Positions 38,811 to 49,497 of a stretch of DNA of 50,000 nt are shown here, one piece after another. The notes beneath the pieces were generated by a model. That model saw nothing but the letters and a program-made list of their open reading frames with translations, made no database searches and had not been told where the DNA came from. Each line of letters begins with the position of its first letter. Position 1 is the stretch's first letter. Origin of the DNA: Chrysomallon squamiferum (lineage: Eukaryota; Mollusca; Gastropoda; Neomphalida; Peltospiridae); assembly GCA_012295275.1 (NCBI GenBank), contig CM022672.1:14012995-14062994 (forward strand). Direction: 5' to 3'. The position numbers and the translations under genes were made by a program.

Positions 38811-39240
38811 ATAATTTACCTTTTATTTATTTATTTATTTATTACTTATCAACGTTGTTACATACATATACTTACATTCAAACATATAAATATATGTATA
38901 TATGTATATATATTTATACAGATATATTAACAGAGAAAAAAGAATGAACAAAAGAGGATAGAGTGAGAGAAAGAGAGTCATTTGAAAACCTGTTGTAGCA
39001 GCACATCTACAGGAGTAGTAACAGAAGTAGCAGCAGGAACACCTGCAATAGTTTTCCTTTTATCTTTTATAACCAGAAGGATGACTCTTAAATTATGTTA
39101 ATTTAAAATAACATACAATTTCGTTTTAATAAAATTAAAGAAATTAAAAATATTTGTAAAACAATAAAAATACCTAAAAACAGAAAAAGGAGTAAGCCTT
39201 TACATACATATATAAAATTAAAAGACAAAAGTATTTTAGT
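38810..39240. other. Joined unit fragments left of P450 copy 2
   Basis: 38810-38995 resembles the far upstream flank of dermatopontin genes (compare 16740-16950), and 39000-39130 resembles their downstream flank (compare 6685-6790). The dermatopontin gene that should lie next to them is absent. This is a duplication or deletion junction. Confidence 0.55.
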
Positions 39241-39795
39241 ACATATTAATAGTACAATAATAAAAAAATATTTTTTAAAAATAACCCACAGAGTTTGATT
39301 CAGGATTAAGCATACAGGCGATTTTATTGTTTATGATATAACTACAACGAAAAATGAGTTTCATTATGATGAAGATAAAACCATTGATCACAAAGAGAAA
39401 ACTAAGTTTACACGCCCCAGATTTTTGTACACGCTGTACTAGACTAGATAGCAAAGAATACATATCATGCGAACCTTTGATAAACTAATCAGTCAAAAAG
39501 GAATTATAATGTAACTTTAAAATTTCTATTCACTCAGTTCTAACATTCGAACAGTGCGCTTTCTGTACAAACCCTCCAACAGCTTTTCTTATATATACTT
39601 GTGTATATATATCTAAGTGTATCTGTGTTAGTCTGACTTCATGTATCATACACACGTATATGTGTGCTTGTATATACATACATACATACATATATATATG
39701 TATATATATATAAACACATATATTCATAGGTAAGTACATACATGCACAGTTTGTTTAACATTATTTTCAGTATATAATATTTTCAAACCATAGAT
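39241..39795. other. Downstream flank of P450 copy 2
   Basis: Closely similar to 7380-7833. No gene seen. ATAC and AT repeats at 39590-39720 differ from copy 1. AATAAA again overlaps the stop codon of the gene. Confidence 0.75.
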
Positions 39796-41277
39796 TTATT
39801 CTCTCAGAACGGCTCTAACTTTGAACGGTCTTGGGGCGTGGGTGATCCCAAAGACAGGATCGATGGTCGTCAGTGGACACCCTTCAGGTTTGAGGAACTC
39901 AAATTTCTGAATCATCGCGGCAGTGAACAAGAACAGCTCCATTCTGGCCAGAGATTCTCCTAAACAGTTTCTTGGACCGAACAGGAACGGGATGAATTCT
40001 TCTCGTTGAACGACTCGTCCGTTGTCATCGAGAAAACGTTCAGGTCTGAAATTTTCCGGATCGCCCCAAATTTCCGGATCGGAGAGGACCGAATCGATGA
40101 CTGGAAAAACGACGGCATTTTTAGGGATTCGATAGCCATTCCATACTATTTCTTCTGTAACAGCGCGGAATGCACTTAAAGGCGCGATGTCCGCATGACG
40201 CAAAGTTTCCAAAATTGTCGCATCGAGATAGGGAAGTTCTGACTTGTCTTTGAGAGTTATCGTTCGATCGTATCCAACCTTCTCCTGAATTTCGCTGAAA
40301 CATTTCTCCTGGATTTCAGGATAATGTTCAAAATACAACAAAAGCCATCGAATTGTCGTTGCCGTCGATTCTGTCCCTGCAATTAAAAGATTCCAGATCG
40401 AGGCTCGAAGATTTTCCATGTCGATGCTACTTTTTGTTTCTCCGAGTTTCTCTTTCGCTTTCATTTCTTTGATGTAGGAACTGATGAAGTCATTAATGTT
40501 GTTCTCGTCATATTCGGCCAGATGTTCTTCTAGCGAAGTATCCACTAGCTCCTTTATTATCAAATCAATACTGTTTTTTAGGCGACCTAATCCGAAAAGA
40601 TCGCCAGGTATCAAACGGAGGAACGGGAAAAATGTAGGAACCATAGATTGTGAAGCAATTTTTTCAGTAACATTCATCAGTCTCTGTAATCCTGGATCTT
40701 TAAACTCGAATCGTTTGCCAAATGCAATAGAAGAAATAACATTAGATACAGAAGTGCCAATAAGACTGTGAAAATTTGTGGCTTCACCCTTTGTTTTTTT
40801 AATTTCCTCAACGAAAGCACAGATTTCTTCTAGAATTTTACCTTCCAGAATATTCTTTCCCATTCCCAAATTTTTCAGCGTAACCAGTGCCAGTTTTCTC
40901 TGTTCTCTCCAGACGTCACCACTGGATCCTATAATTCCTTTATGTTTTGAAACGAAATCCAAAAACAATATATCTGGCCTCTTTGTAAAAGATTCGCCAT
41001 TTTTCACAAAGGCATCTTTTAAATTGTCATATCCGTTGATAGCGATGACGAGATGATGAGAAAAATAAACACTGAACACGTCGCCGTATTTACTTCTCAG
41101 TTTTCTAAACGACTTCACCGGGTTGGTACCCACTTGAAAAAGATTTCCAATGATAGGGAAGGTCAGCCAGGGTCCAGGGGGAATCCCTTTTGGTCGCTGC
41201 AGAAAAAACCAGATTCCTAATATCCCCATCAGAAGAACTAGAGCGGTCAAGTTGTTCATTACGATTTCTTGCAGCAT
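39796..41277 (-). CDS. Cytochrome P450, CYP2-clan-like, intronless (copy 2)
   Basis: Full-length 493-residue microsomal monooxygenase, colinear with the copy at 7834 and differing at about 20 residues. All key elements are kept: N-terminal anchor, PPGP hinge, WREQR, AGTEST in the I helix, ETLR, PERF, and FLFGPRNCLG with Cys438. Differences include R74H, N75H, V146G, I212M, L214P, C336Y, L365A and I439L. L365A follows the K helix in the usual substrate-recognition site 5, and 212-214 fall near sites 2-3, so substrate preference may differ. Like copy 1 it has no introns. It shares both flanks with copy 1, so the pair arose by DNA-level segmental duplication after any retroposition. Substrate unknown; function very likely intact. 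Confidence 0.95.
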   Translation of the reverse strand: MLQEIVMNNLTALVLLMGILGIWFFLQRPKGIPPGPWLTFPIIGNLFQVGTNPVKSFRKLRSKYGDVFSVYFSHHLVIAINGYDNLKDAFVKNGESFTKRPDILFLDFVSKHKGIIGSSGDVWREQRKLALVTLKNLGMGKNILEGKILEEICAFVEEIKKTKGEATNFHSLIGTSVSNVISSIAFGKRFEFKDPGLQRLMNVTEKIASQSMVPTFFPFLRLIPGDLFGLGRLKNSIDLIIKELVDTSLEEHLAEYDENNINDFISSYIKEMKAKEKLGETKSSIDMENLRASIWNLLIAGTESTATTIRWLLLYFEHYPEIQEKCFSEIQEKVGYDRTITLKDKSELPYLDATILETLRHADIAPLSAFRAVTEEIVWNGYRIPKNAVVFPVIDSVLSDPEIWGDPENFRPERFLDDNGRVVQREEFIPFLFGPRNCLGESLARMELFLFTAAMIQKFEFLKPEGCPLTTIDPVFGITHAPRPFKVRAVLRE

Positions 41278-42960
41278 TTTGCGGAAAACTATCTCAGTGC
41301 AACTTTTTTTAAATCGTAATTTCTGCTTGTTTCCCTTTGATTATTTCCCTATCTCACTGCTTTAAACTTTTGGTCTTCTCTTCTTAAAAATCTATTATTT
41401 CTTTGCTGTTAAAATTTTCAGAACTCTTTTTCTACTATTGCGCTTGTTTATGCGAGTAAGTGTAAGAAAAGTGACCTCCTATAGCAAACCCGTAAACAAA
41501 TCTATTGTAAAAATGAATGTTTTGTATACGAGGGTGAATATTCGTTCTTAACCTTGAGCTTTGTACACTGATGTTTTGCATCCAGTGTTGGACAATCACT
41601 CCTCAACACGACCTCTGATTTACAGGTCGTAAAAAGTTATTTTTGTCAATCGTTTGTTTTTATGTTATACACGGGATAAACAAAGAGTTTGTTGAAGGAG
41701 TTCAGTATTATATATATCCAGTGCATTTACTAATGTAAATTTTTCAATAATCTGTAATAGTGTTTACTGATTTGGAAACTGAAAATAAAAGAAGGAATGT
41801 AAATTTGTCCTTACAGTGATTCGGCAAAATTACTATTCACATTAAAATAAAGAAAGAAACAAATTAATAAAATAACTAACTTAATCAAATTAAATTAAAT
41901 AATATAAATTAAACAATTCACGGAAAAAATTAATATTTTTGTTAAGATAATCAATAAAGAAACAAAGAAAAGGTTAAATAAAATAAAATAAACAATAGCA
42001 TCATCAGCAGCAATAACAACAACAACAACAATAACAATAATAATAATAAAATTGCGTTTCGTTCTATATTCAAATTTCATTATATCATTATGGAAAAGGC
42101 CAAAACTTTTTGCACAAAAGTCCTAATTTTCAAAATAAGAATGAAAATTCATATTGTTTTCTACATGGTTCTAACATCAACATATATCACATAATCTCAA
42201 AGGTGCAAACTACACCAAAATAGGAATATTAAACCTCCAAAATCAGCGACACTAAACTGGCTTCATAATGTAGCATCATTTCAATGAATATAGAAGATTA
42301 AATAATATTCTGAACGTACGATGCCAAAATCTGGAATAAAAGTAAAGTGCTCAGTCAGTGTAACAAAAATATATAAAAGTTTATGTGAGAAGAAAATCCA
42401 AGGCACTTAATCACGTTCTTTCTTATCTACCACAACAAAAAGTGGATTATGTAACATCCCTTATTTTCATGTAAATCAAGAAAAATCGTTACTACTGTCT
42501 CAGTTATTCGGCCTCTGAATAAAGATGGATTCAGTGATTACAACTAGTTGATGATTTTTTTTACCCACAATTGTTCAATACCTCCTCTTTGTTCATTTCC
42601 TGAGCTTGTTTCATGAAAGATCAAACGTACTGGATGTTTCGACTGAGGATGGTCTCTGTGTCACCTTCATTCTGATAAATGATGAATTGCAAACATCTGT
42701 AGAAATTCATCTGCTTGGAAATGAGCCCTCTGTTTATAGAAGAAGTTGTAATAAGTGTTAAATTCTGTTGCTCAGTACAGTGTAAGATAATGAATTATGT
42801 CCTGAAAAGGTCAAGTAAGTTCATAATGAGACTGTTATGCACGGAGCTGGTACCATCTGGAAATAGCTATCTAAAGAGAACAGACTTTTCTATATGATGG
42901 AAAAGTTACCATCATGATCAGAGAAAAAGATCCTTGGAGGGAGCAAATTTCTTCGATTAC
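41278..42960. other. Upstream flank of P450 copy 2
   Basis: Homologous to 9316-11300, with small deletions and without the short (GA)n near 9810. It contains the presumed promoter, not resolvable by eye, and the relic at 42555-42761. Confidence 0.7.
42555..42761 (+). pseudogene. Coding-like relic, counterpart of 11019-11286
   Basis: The frame here is open longer than in unit 1: it includes TIVQYLLFVHFLSLFHERSN, a hydrophobic stretch, before LDVSTEDGLCVTFILINDEL and VEIHLLGNEPSVYRRSCNKC, ending at the same TAA. The core of about 165 bp differs from unit 1 at only a handful of positions, while flanks differ more. No ATG begins the frame and no family is recognised. Confidence 0.35.
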
Positions 42961-44849
42961 AGTTAACTATAGATTTCACACATTAACCCAAATATGACAG
43001 AAGATGGAATTAGTCTGGTCCTTTCCCATCTATTAATTTCAATGAATCAATACCATATCATGTGGACATGTTTTTCTTCGCTTCAACTTAACATTACTAA
43101 ATGAACGTTATCTTTTGAATAATTTCAGGTAGTTGCAAGATAATGGCTCCATAGGTAATTCTTGGTGTATGAGTTGAAAAGTCTGTGAAAGAATAGTTGA
43201 GTCATCAAATGCATTTCATGATTTTGATCATGCATTAAAATACTTTTATCATAACAGCAGTTAACCAAATACTTCTTTCTACGGAGAGGGAACACCATTT
43301 CTTGTCAGCGGACAAAATCTTAAGTCCGTCACATTCAATTATAGAATACCTTTTCCTATGCTTTAATTTCAAATTAAATTATAATTTTAGTATTCTGTAG
43401 CCATTTGACTTTGATTGCAAGGGCAAATATTTATACGTACAATTTAAATTTTTCAATTTTCAAATACATTTAGTTGATTTTTACTCATGTCGTTTTAATG
43501 TAACATCCGTAATGCACAGTTTTCTGATTAACCATCAGCTGATAGTATGACGGTAAACCGAGTTTTTTTTTACCTTTCGTAGGAGGGCCCTTAACAATAC
43601 CCTAATAGGGCCTCGTTCAAGCTGTGGAAAGTTTTCTCAGTGATATTTATATGTACGTGTTTTCTGTGTTTCTTTAACTTAGAAAAATTGTCCTAACTTA
43701 TTTACTAAGCCTCGGATCTCAATTTAGGTTATACCTACTTGTAGAATTCTCTTGTAACTATTTTTTTTTTACTTATTATAAAATTTTATATTGTTGAACT
43801 TTTAAGGTAGGTTTTGAAAATGTGGGTAACATATTTACTATTTACCTAAATAGCTTACTTTAATAGAGTTTAACATCTCGTAATTAAACTGTATGCATCT
43901 TTAAAGTAAGTAAATATTTTTCATTCATTTCTACAAATATTACTAGCAGTATGTATTCATTAAATATCTACTGTTAGTTGACAGTAATCTAATTACTGAA
44001 ATCACTAAGCAATTAACGATCATTAGCGAGAGACAAAAGGAATTTTTGTCAGCTATGGTCTGCTGACTTCAGGGAAGTCCTCGACGTGTTTATTTAAGTG
44101 AATGTGAAAAGAGACGAGATAAGAAACCACAAAGAACAAAGACAAGACACGGGTGGGACTGAGGAGTTGGCGGCCATTATTAGGCAATTATGTTGGTAAA
44201 TGTATTTTGCGTTATCTTTGAATAAGTCGGAAGCAGGGACAAATGGTTATCCTGTTTCTGTAGCACGTGAAAGCAAACACCTCTTATGCGCTGGGCCCCG
44301 TGACAATAGATATCCCAGAGTTCTTTTCCCTGTGACAGTAGATATCCCAGAGTTCTTTTCCTCAATATATATCCCAGAGTTCTTTTCCCTGTGACAATAG
44401 ATATCCCAGAGTTCTTTTCCGTGTGACACGAAACAGACTTGGACATAGACAAATCTCTTACTCAGGTTCCTCGAGGTACGACTCTAAGAACTTGGCATTT
44501 GGAATGATCTCCAAAACCTCTAAATGTAACGTCCATTACCGTGGCACTGTCATTTAAGTTTTTTGAGCAGCAGAAAAATATGTATAAGACTGAGTCCATG
44601 ATATCGAATGGATATGACTTTTATTTATTTATTTTTTGTAAGCAGCTTTAAAGTATATTATTATCAGTAGTAGTAGTTGTAGTATCATTATTACTATTTA
44701 TTATTATTATTTTTTTTTAATATTCTTAATTTTATTTCATTTTATTAATTTCTTTTTGACTGTAATTATGATATTATTTACTTTAAACAAATGTAAAAAT
44801 CTGGATGTTCTACTAGCTTATTTAAATTTAATGCTAATTAATATTTCAT
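42961..44849. other. Downstream region of unit 4, no firm gene
   Basis: It is homologous to 20530-21440 and 31350-31900 with extra sequence at 43530-44200. On the minus strand, short stretches look protein-like (ECDGLKILSADKKWCSLSVE near 43240-43340; DVTFRGFGDHSKCQVLRVV near 44470-44530), but lack clear exon borders. They may be decayed exons of the same unknown gene as the next entry. Confidence 0.4.
44302..44435. repeat. Minisatellite of four ~32-bp units
   Basis: ATATCCCAGAGTTCTTTTCC recurs four times with short spacers such as CTGTGACAATAG. Unit 2 has a single diverged copy at about 21250-21275. Frames over it are repeat-made. Confidence 0.85.
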
Positions 44850-45047
44850 TTAAACCATTTTAGTTAACGGGACCGATTTGTGAGTAAAGATGTTTATTTT
44901 ATCCGTGCTGAAAATTTCATCTGGACCCTCAACGTTGTCGTTTGGAATTTCTGTGACGCAGCTGAAATCAGTGTTTCTCTTAACGATTGTACAGCCTTCA
45001 TTTGATGTTAAAGATGCATCTTTTTCATTCTTCAGATCACATGGTTT
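44850..45047 (-). CDS. Probable terminal exon of an unrecognised gene
   Basis: A minus-strand open stretch of 65 codons starts exactly behind an acceptor-like CTATTTCAG (45048) and ends in TAA at 44850. It begins KPCDLKNEKDASLTSNEGCT, continues IVKRNTDFSCVTEIPNDNVE and ends HKSVPLTKMV. Composition is clearly protein-like with three cysteines, suggesting an extracellular domain end. In unit 2 (near 21617) only the acceptor and about a dozen bases survive, followed by low-complexity DNA; in unit 3 the acceptor is altered. No preceding exon was identified with confidence, so the gene may be a relic. No family is recognised. It is too short for ordinary ATG-based detection because it begins at a splice site. 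Confidence 0.45.
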   Translation of the reverse strand, partial: KPCDLKNEKDASLTSNEGCTIVKRNTDFSCVTEIPNDNVEGPDEIFSTDKINIFTHKSVPLTKMV

Positions 45048-45464
45048 CTGAAATAGCGGAGATCTGGCACTTTGGAATCCATTTTAAGACTAATTCGGTT
45101 TTTAAAATTTTCAGTTGTCATTGAAAGAATGAAGAGTACTTAAGTACAGATTGATGTTTTTCTCACTTCTTGTTTCATCTAGAAATATTTGTTTAATTAT
45201 TCTTAAGTGTTTTTCAGTAGTAGCTGTCGTAATGGTAGAAACAATAACAACAGGATTAGTATCAATGATACCATAGCAGTAGTAGTAATAGCAGCAACAG
45301 TAGCAATAGTAATATTAGAAGCTACTTGTTTTCTTTTTTCTTTTGTTTTATTTAACCAGATGGATGAGTATTCATTTATGTTAATTAGTTAATAACGTGT
45401 AATTTCGTGAGTTTGTTCCCACACTGAATTATTTAACATTAAACTCAAAAATAAAGAAACTGCA

Positions 45465-45503
<39 letters not shown>

Positions 45504-45617
45504 GGGTTTTGTTGTATTAATTGTTTTATATAAATCTCTCCAACTTTGGTTATAACAGAATAGAATGGATTTGCTGTATCATTTATCATTTTTGTCATTT
45601 CAGTTTTTAATAATATT

Positions 45618-45711
<94 letters not shown>
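45618..45711. repeat. (AG)n behind dermatopontin pseudogene 4
   Basis: About 94 bp with one AAAG interruption, at the place equivalent to 12625, 22104 and 32366. Confidence 0.95.
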
Positions 45712-45712
<1 letters not shown>

Positions 45713-46527
45713 ATTAATCAAAGAGGATAAGATTTATTTCGACACAACGAAAACATATTTAAATTACATTTATACATACATTCTTGACAGAAGTTTTCAT
45801 AATTACTGACAATATTCTAATGAATATTATGTTAATCTAATTAAGAATAATAAAACAAAATATTGAAAAGATTTTATTTAAACGTCAGTTTAATTGAATG
45901 CTTATAACAGTAACTCTATGCACATGAATACAGAATGTCCTTGTATACTTGGTGCAGAAAATGGCGAATACAAAAAGATTACTGGTGTTCAGTTAAATAT
46001 CTGTAAATGAAGTGTTCGAATTTCTGAATCTCAAATCGCCTGCAAAAAAAAAAAAAAAAAATAAAAATAAAAACAAGTGGAAACTAATGTTTACGGTTAG
46101 AGTAAAGTTTTCTATTATTATTATTATTGTTATTATTAAGTAAATATTGATAGAAATCATGAACGTTTACACAAATAAAAACATACTTTTATAAATGCTT
46201 TCAGGTAGATACCCTCCAAACACACACAGACACGCACACACATCTTTTAATGTATAAACTATCAACTGAACACTAATGAAATAACTTTGAACAATACAAC
46301 TCGTACTGGGTTTTGAGACAACCCCTCGCGTGCAGCGATATGGAGATTTTATGATACGGGTCTTGTAGCGTGTGTGTGTACGACTAAATGACACTTTTCA
46401 CTGTACTGGCAAATGACAGATCTAAGGGAATGTAAGGCCGAAATTATTGTTAAATGAGTAGACTAGCCGGAAATGTTGTCATCCAAATGTCCTTTTGAGT
46501 CTGTTCTCCGCCAGAGGATATCTTTGG

Positions 46528-46575
<48 letters not shown>

Positions 46576-46920
46576 TAATACACAATAAATAATAATAATA
46601 ATAATAATAATATCAGTGATAGCAGTAGTAGTAGTAATAATAATAATATTAGTGTTACGAGTAATAACAACAACAGTAATGATAATAACTGTAGTAGTAA
46701 ATAAAGTAATAGTAGTAATAGTAATAATACTGGTAGATTGTTTGATGGTTAATTTCATTTATTTATTTATTTATTTATTTACGTGTTTATTGTACTTACT
46801 CACTGAAGTTGTTGTGGTAACTGAAAACACCTCTCAGAACCTTGTTGCTAGGAACTAGATAATCAAGGTAACCGTCAAAAGCGTTCTGGTATTCATCAGT
46901 GTACCTGCAATTCTTCATTA

Positions 46921-47170
46921 CTATACCTGAAATAACCAGATATAACAACAACACCACCACCAACAACAACAGTAATTATAATAATTATAAAAATATTATA
47001 ATTTACATTATCAGTAAACTTCAGTATTATACCTGAAATAACCAGATATAACAACAACAACAACAACAACAACAACAGTAATTATAATAATTATAAAAAT
47101 ATTATAATTTACATTATCAGTAAACTTCAGTATTATACCTGAAATAACCAGATATAAAAACAACAACAAC
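46921..47170. repeat. ~105-bp tandem repeat at the exon 4 acceptor of pseudogene 4
   Basis: The acceptor region (ACCTGAAATAACCAGATATA on the + strand) followed by (AAC)n and AT-rich DNA occurs three times. The inner repeats carry a few bases of exon 4 after the acceptor (CAG/GTATAATACTGAAG on the gene strand), so exon 4 edges were duplicated too. Confidence 0.8.
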
Positions 47171-47339
47171 AACAACAACAACAGTAATTATAATAATTAT
47201 AATAATAGTAATCATCGTTATAAAATGATGAAACCTAAAAAAATATTAGTAATAATAAAAATCTCGTCACCATCGTCCTCAGCAGCAACAGCATCACCGG
47301 CAACATCATTAACATGGTTAAAGGTTTATCACATTAAAA

Positions 47340-47669
47340 GCTGTATTAGCAATAGTCATAGTCATGTAATAGTAGTAGCAGTAGCATTAGTAGTAGTAGT
47401 AGCAGCAGTAGTAGTGGTAGTAGTGATTGTAGTAATAGAAGTGTATAGTAATTGTAATAATAGTGACAGCAGTAGTAGCAGCAGTAGCAGTAGTAGTAAT
47501 AGTAGTAGCAGTAGCAGCAGTACTGGTGGTAGTCCTAGTAGTAGTGGTAGTAGTGAGTAATAGAAGCATAGTAATTGTAATAATAATAGTCGTGATACTA
47601 ATATAACAATAGTAGTAATAATGTTAGATAAAAGCGTTGCCTGGTGGTAGTAGTATTAAGACTTAATTC

Positions 47670-47728
<59 letters not shown>

Positions 47729-47760
47729 CTATGACGATGACGATGATGATGATGAACTTG
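47340..47760. repeat. TAG/AAT/ATG trinucleotide block in pseudogene 4 intron 3
   Basis: Counterpart of the blocks in the intact copies, with a pure (AAT)n of about 57 bp at 47669-47725. Confidence 0.85.
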
Positions 47761-48459
47761 CGTACAAATAACTGATTTTTATATTTCAGATAAATTTCAA
47801 TGGATAACCTGGAACTTGAAATCTCTGTCTTTGTGAAAGTTGTCGTAGTAGCTTGAGATGCCATTAATGAAGCCGTTGAATTCACACTGATATTTCACTT
47901 GGCTATCAGGTTGGTTCCGATATCCTAAGCAGGGAGAAATATAAAATAAATAAAATCTACGTTGTTTGAAAAATATTTCACCAAAAAATCTAATTCTTGT
48001 CCACTTAAAAAGTAACATTACAATAATTGTTTTATTTAAATTTTTAATTTTTTAATTTTAATTTAAGCAGATTTTGTAAATTGATGTTTTTAGAGATATG
48101 AAAATTGTACAAATTTTTTTTAAATTATTTTTATAATTTTTATTCTTAAAAAAGAATCCTTTTTTTTAGTTACTTTATTTTCAGAAAAAGAAAAGAAAAT
48201 GATTATTATTTTATAAAAACAATGGATTTTGAGAACAGGACGTAAAACGGATTTATCCTCATTTGACAAAGTGGACTTATCCTGCATCTGAAAACGAGGG
48301 ATTATCCTGCACCTGTCATCAAGGATTTAATTATGCACCTAGAAAAAGAGGAGAAATCCTGCATCAATAAGTCACTACTTTATTTAACATTTAGGACAGA
48401 CAGGAATATATAAAGAAAAAACAAAAATTGCTAATCATTATCTCAAATAAAACGTCCTA

Positions 48460-48880
48460 GAAGTATTATTATGGATTCCTTAAAGTTTCTAAGATTAATT
48501 TCTAATTACTTTAAAGAAATAAAAAAAAGAAAATTAAAAATGTTTTAAAAAAAAGTTTAATGAAATAGAATAAAATAAAGCTAAATAAAATTAAAACTGA
48601 CATTAAATTAAATTAAATTAAAATAGAATAAAACATCTCTTTACCTTCATTTCACTGTCACCGTAACAGAAATATTATTATGGATTCCTTTAAGTTTCTA
48701 AGATTAATTTCTAATTACTTTAAAGAAATAACAAACAAAAAAAATTAAATTTAAAAAAAAAAAAATGTTTAATGAAATAGAATAAAATAAAGCTAAATAA
48801 AATTAAAATTTAAATTAAATTAAATTAAAAAATTAAATTAAAATAGAATAAAAACATCTTTTACCATTTCACTTTCAAAC
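48460..48880. repeat. Tandem duplication of intron 1 plus exon 1 in pseudogene 4
   Basis: The segment from TATTATTATGGATTCC to the exon 1 ATG occurs twice (about 48460-48670 and 48671-48880). The outer copy reads ATG/GTAAAAG and has lost the AAG codon. Confidence 0.75.
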
Positions 48881-48894
48881 AGGTCCAGAGCTGA

Positions 48895-49130
48895 GTGAGA
48901 GAGTGAGCTGCTGTGAAGCAAGTACTGCGACAGACAAAAGTTCTACCAGACTTTTAAACAGACCAGAGCGAGCTGCTGTGAAGCAAGTACTGCGACAGAC
49001 AAAAGTTCTACCAGACTTTTAAAGAGACCAGAGCGAGCTGCTGTGAAGCAAGTACTGCGACAGACAAAAGTTCTACCAGACTTTTAAAGAGACCAGAGCC
49101 AGCTGTTGTGAAGCACATCTGCGACAAATT
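48895..49130. repeat. 65-bp promoter-proximal repeat, three full copies plus one partial
   Basis: Period 65 bp, measured from CAGACAAAAG at 48931, 48996 and 49061. Each unit contains GAGCTGCTGTGAAGCA and CTTTTAAA. Copies 1 and 2 have one full unit and a partial one at 16365-16460 and 26045-26140. Confidence 0.85.
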
Positions 49131-49456
49131 AATAAATGAGTGAAATGTATATAAATAATAAAAGTGTCTAAATAAATGAAATTCCTAATAAATACGTTGA
49201 AAAAAAAAAAAATGTACCAAAAAACAACTCTCTCTCTTTCTCTCTCTCTCTAATAAAAATAAATAAATAAACAAAGTCTCTCTCTCTCTCTCTCTCTCGA
49301 TTTAATAAGCAAGATTTCCCATTAAACGCAGGACAGCTCATTACAATCACCGAAATAAATCACATTAAACTGAATCATCTGTTGATTCTGCGGCTCGAGT
49401 AAGCCGAGGTTTGTGTTGCATTTTATTTATTTATTTATATATATATATCAACGTTA

Positions 49457-49497
<41 letters not shown>

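Larger units (their letters stand above)
45860..48880 (-). pseudogene. Dermatopontin pseudogene 4 (lost exons 2 and 5)
   Basis: Recognisable parts: exon 1 ATGAAG/GTAAAG at 48650-48645, plus a second degraded exon 1 near 48850; exon 3 at 47924-47809; exon 4 at 46926-46800, with good splice sites and open (KNCRYTDEYQNAFDGYL); and the 3' UTR exon from 46039 with AATAAA at 45878-45873. The signal-peptide exon is missing: a join at about 48364 removes ~700 bp relative to copy 2. Exon 3 lacks 16 nt, deleting the Cys-Cys pair and shifting frame. The last coding exon is gone: the intronic (AC)n passes directly into the (AAT)n near 46573-46585. Without signal peptide and C-terminus no dermatopontin can be made. 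Exon 4 remains well preserved, so inactivation may be recent. Confidence 0.88.
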
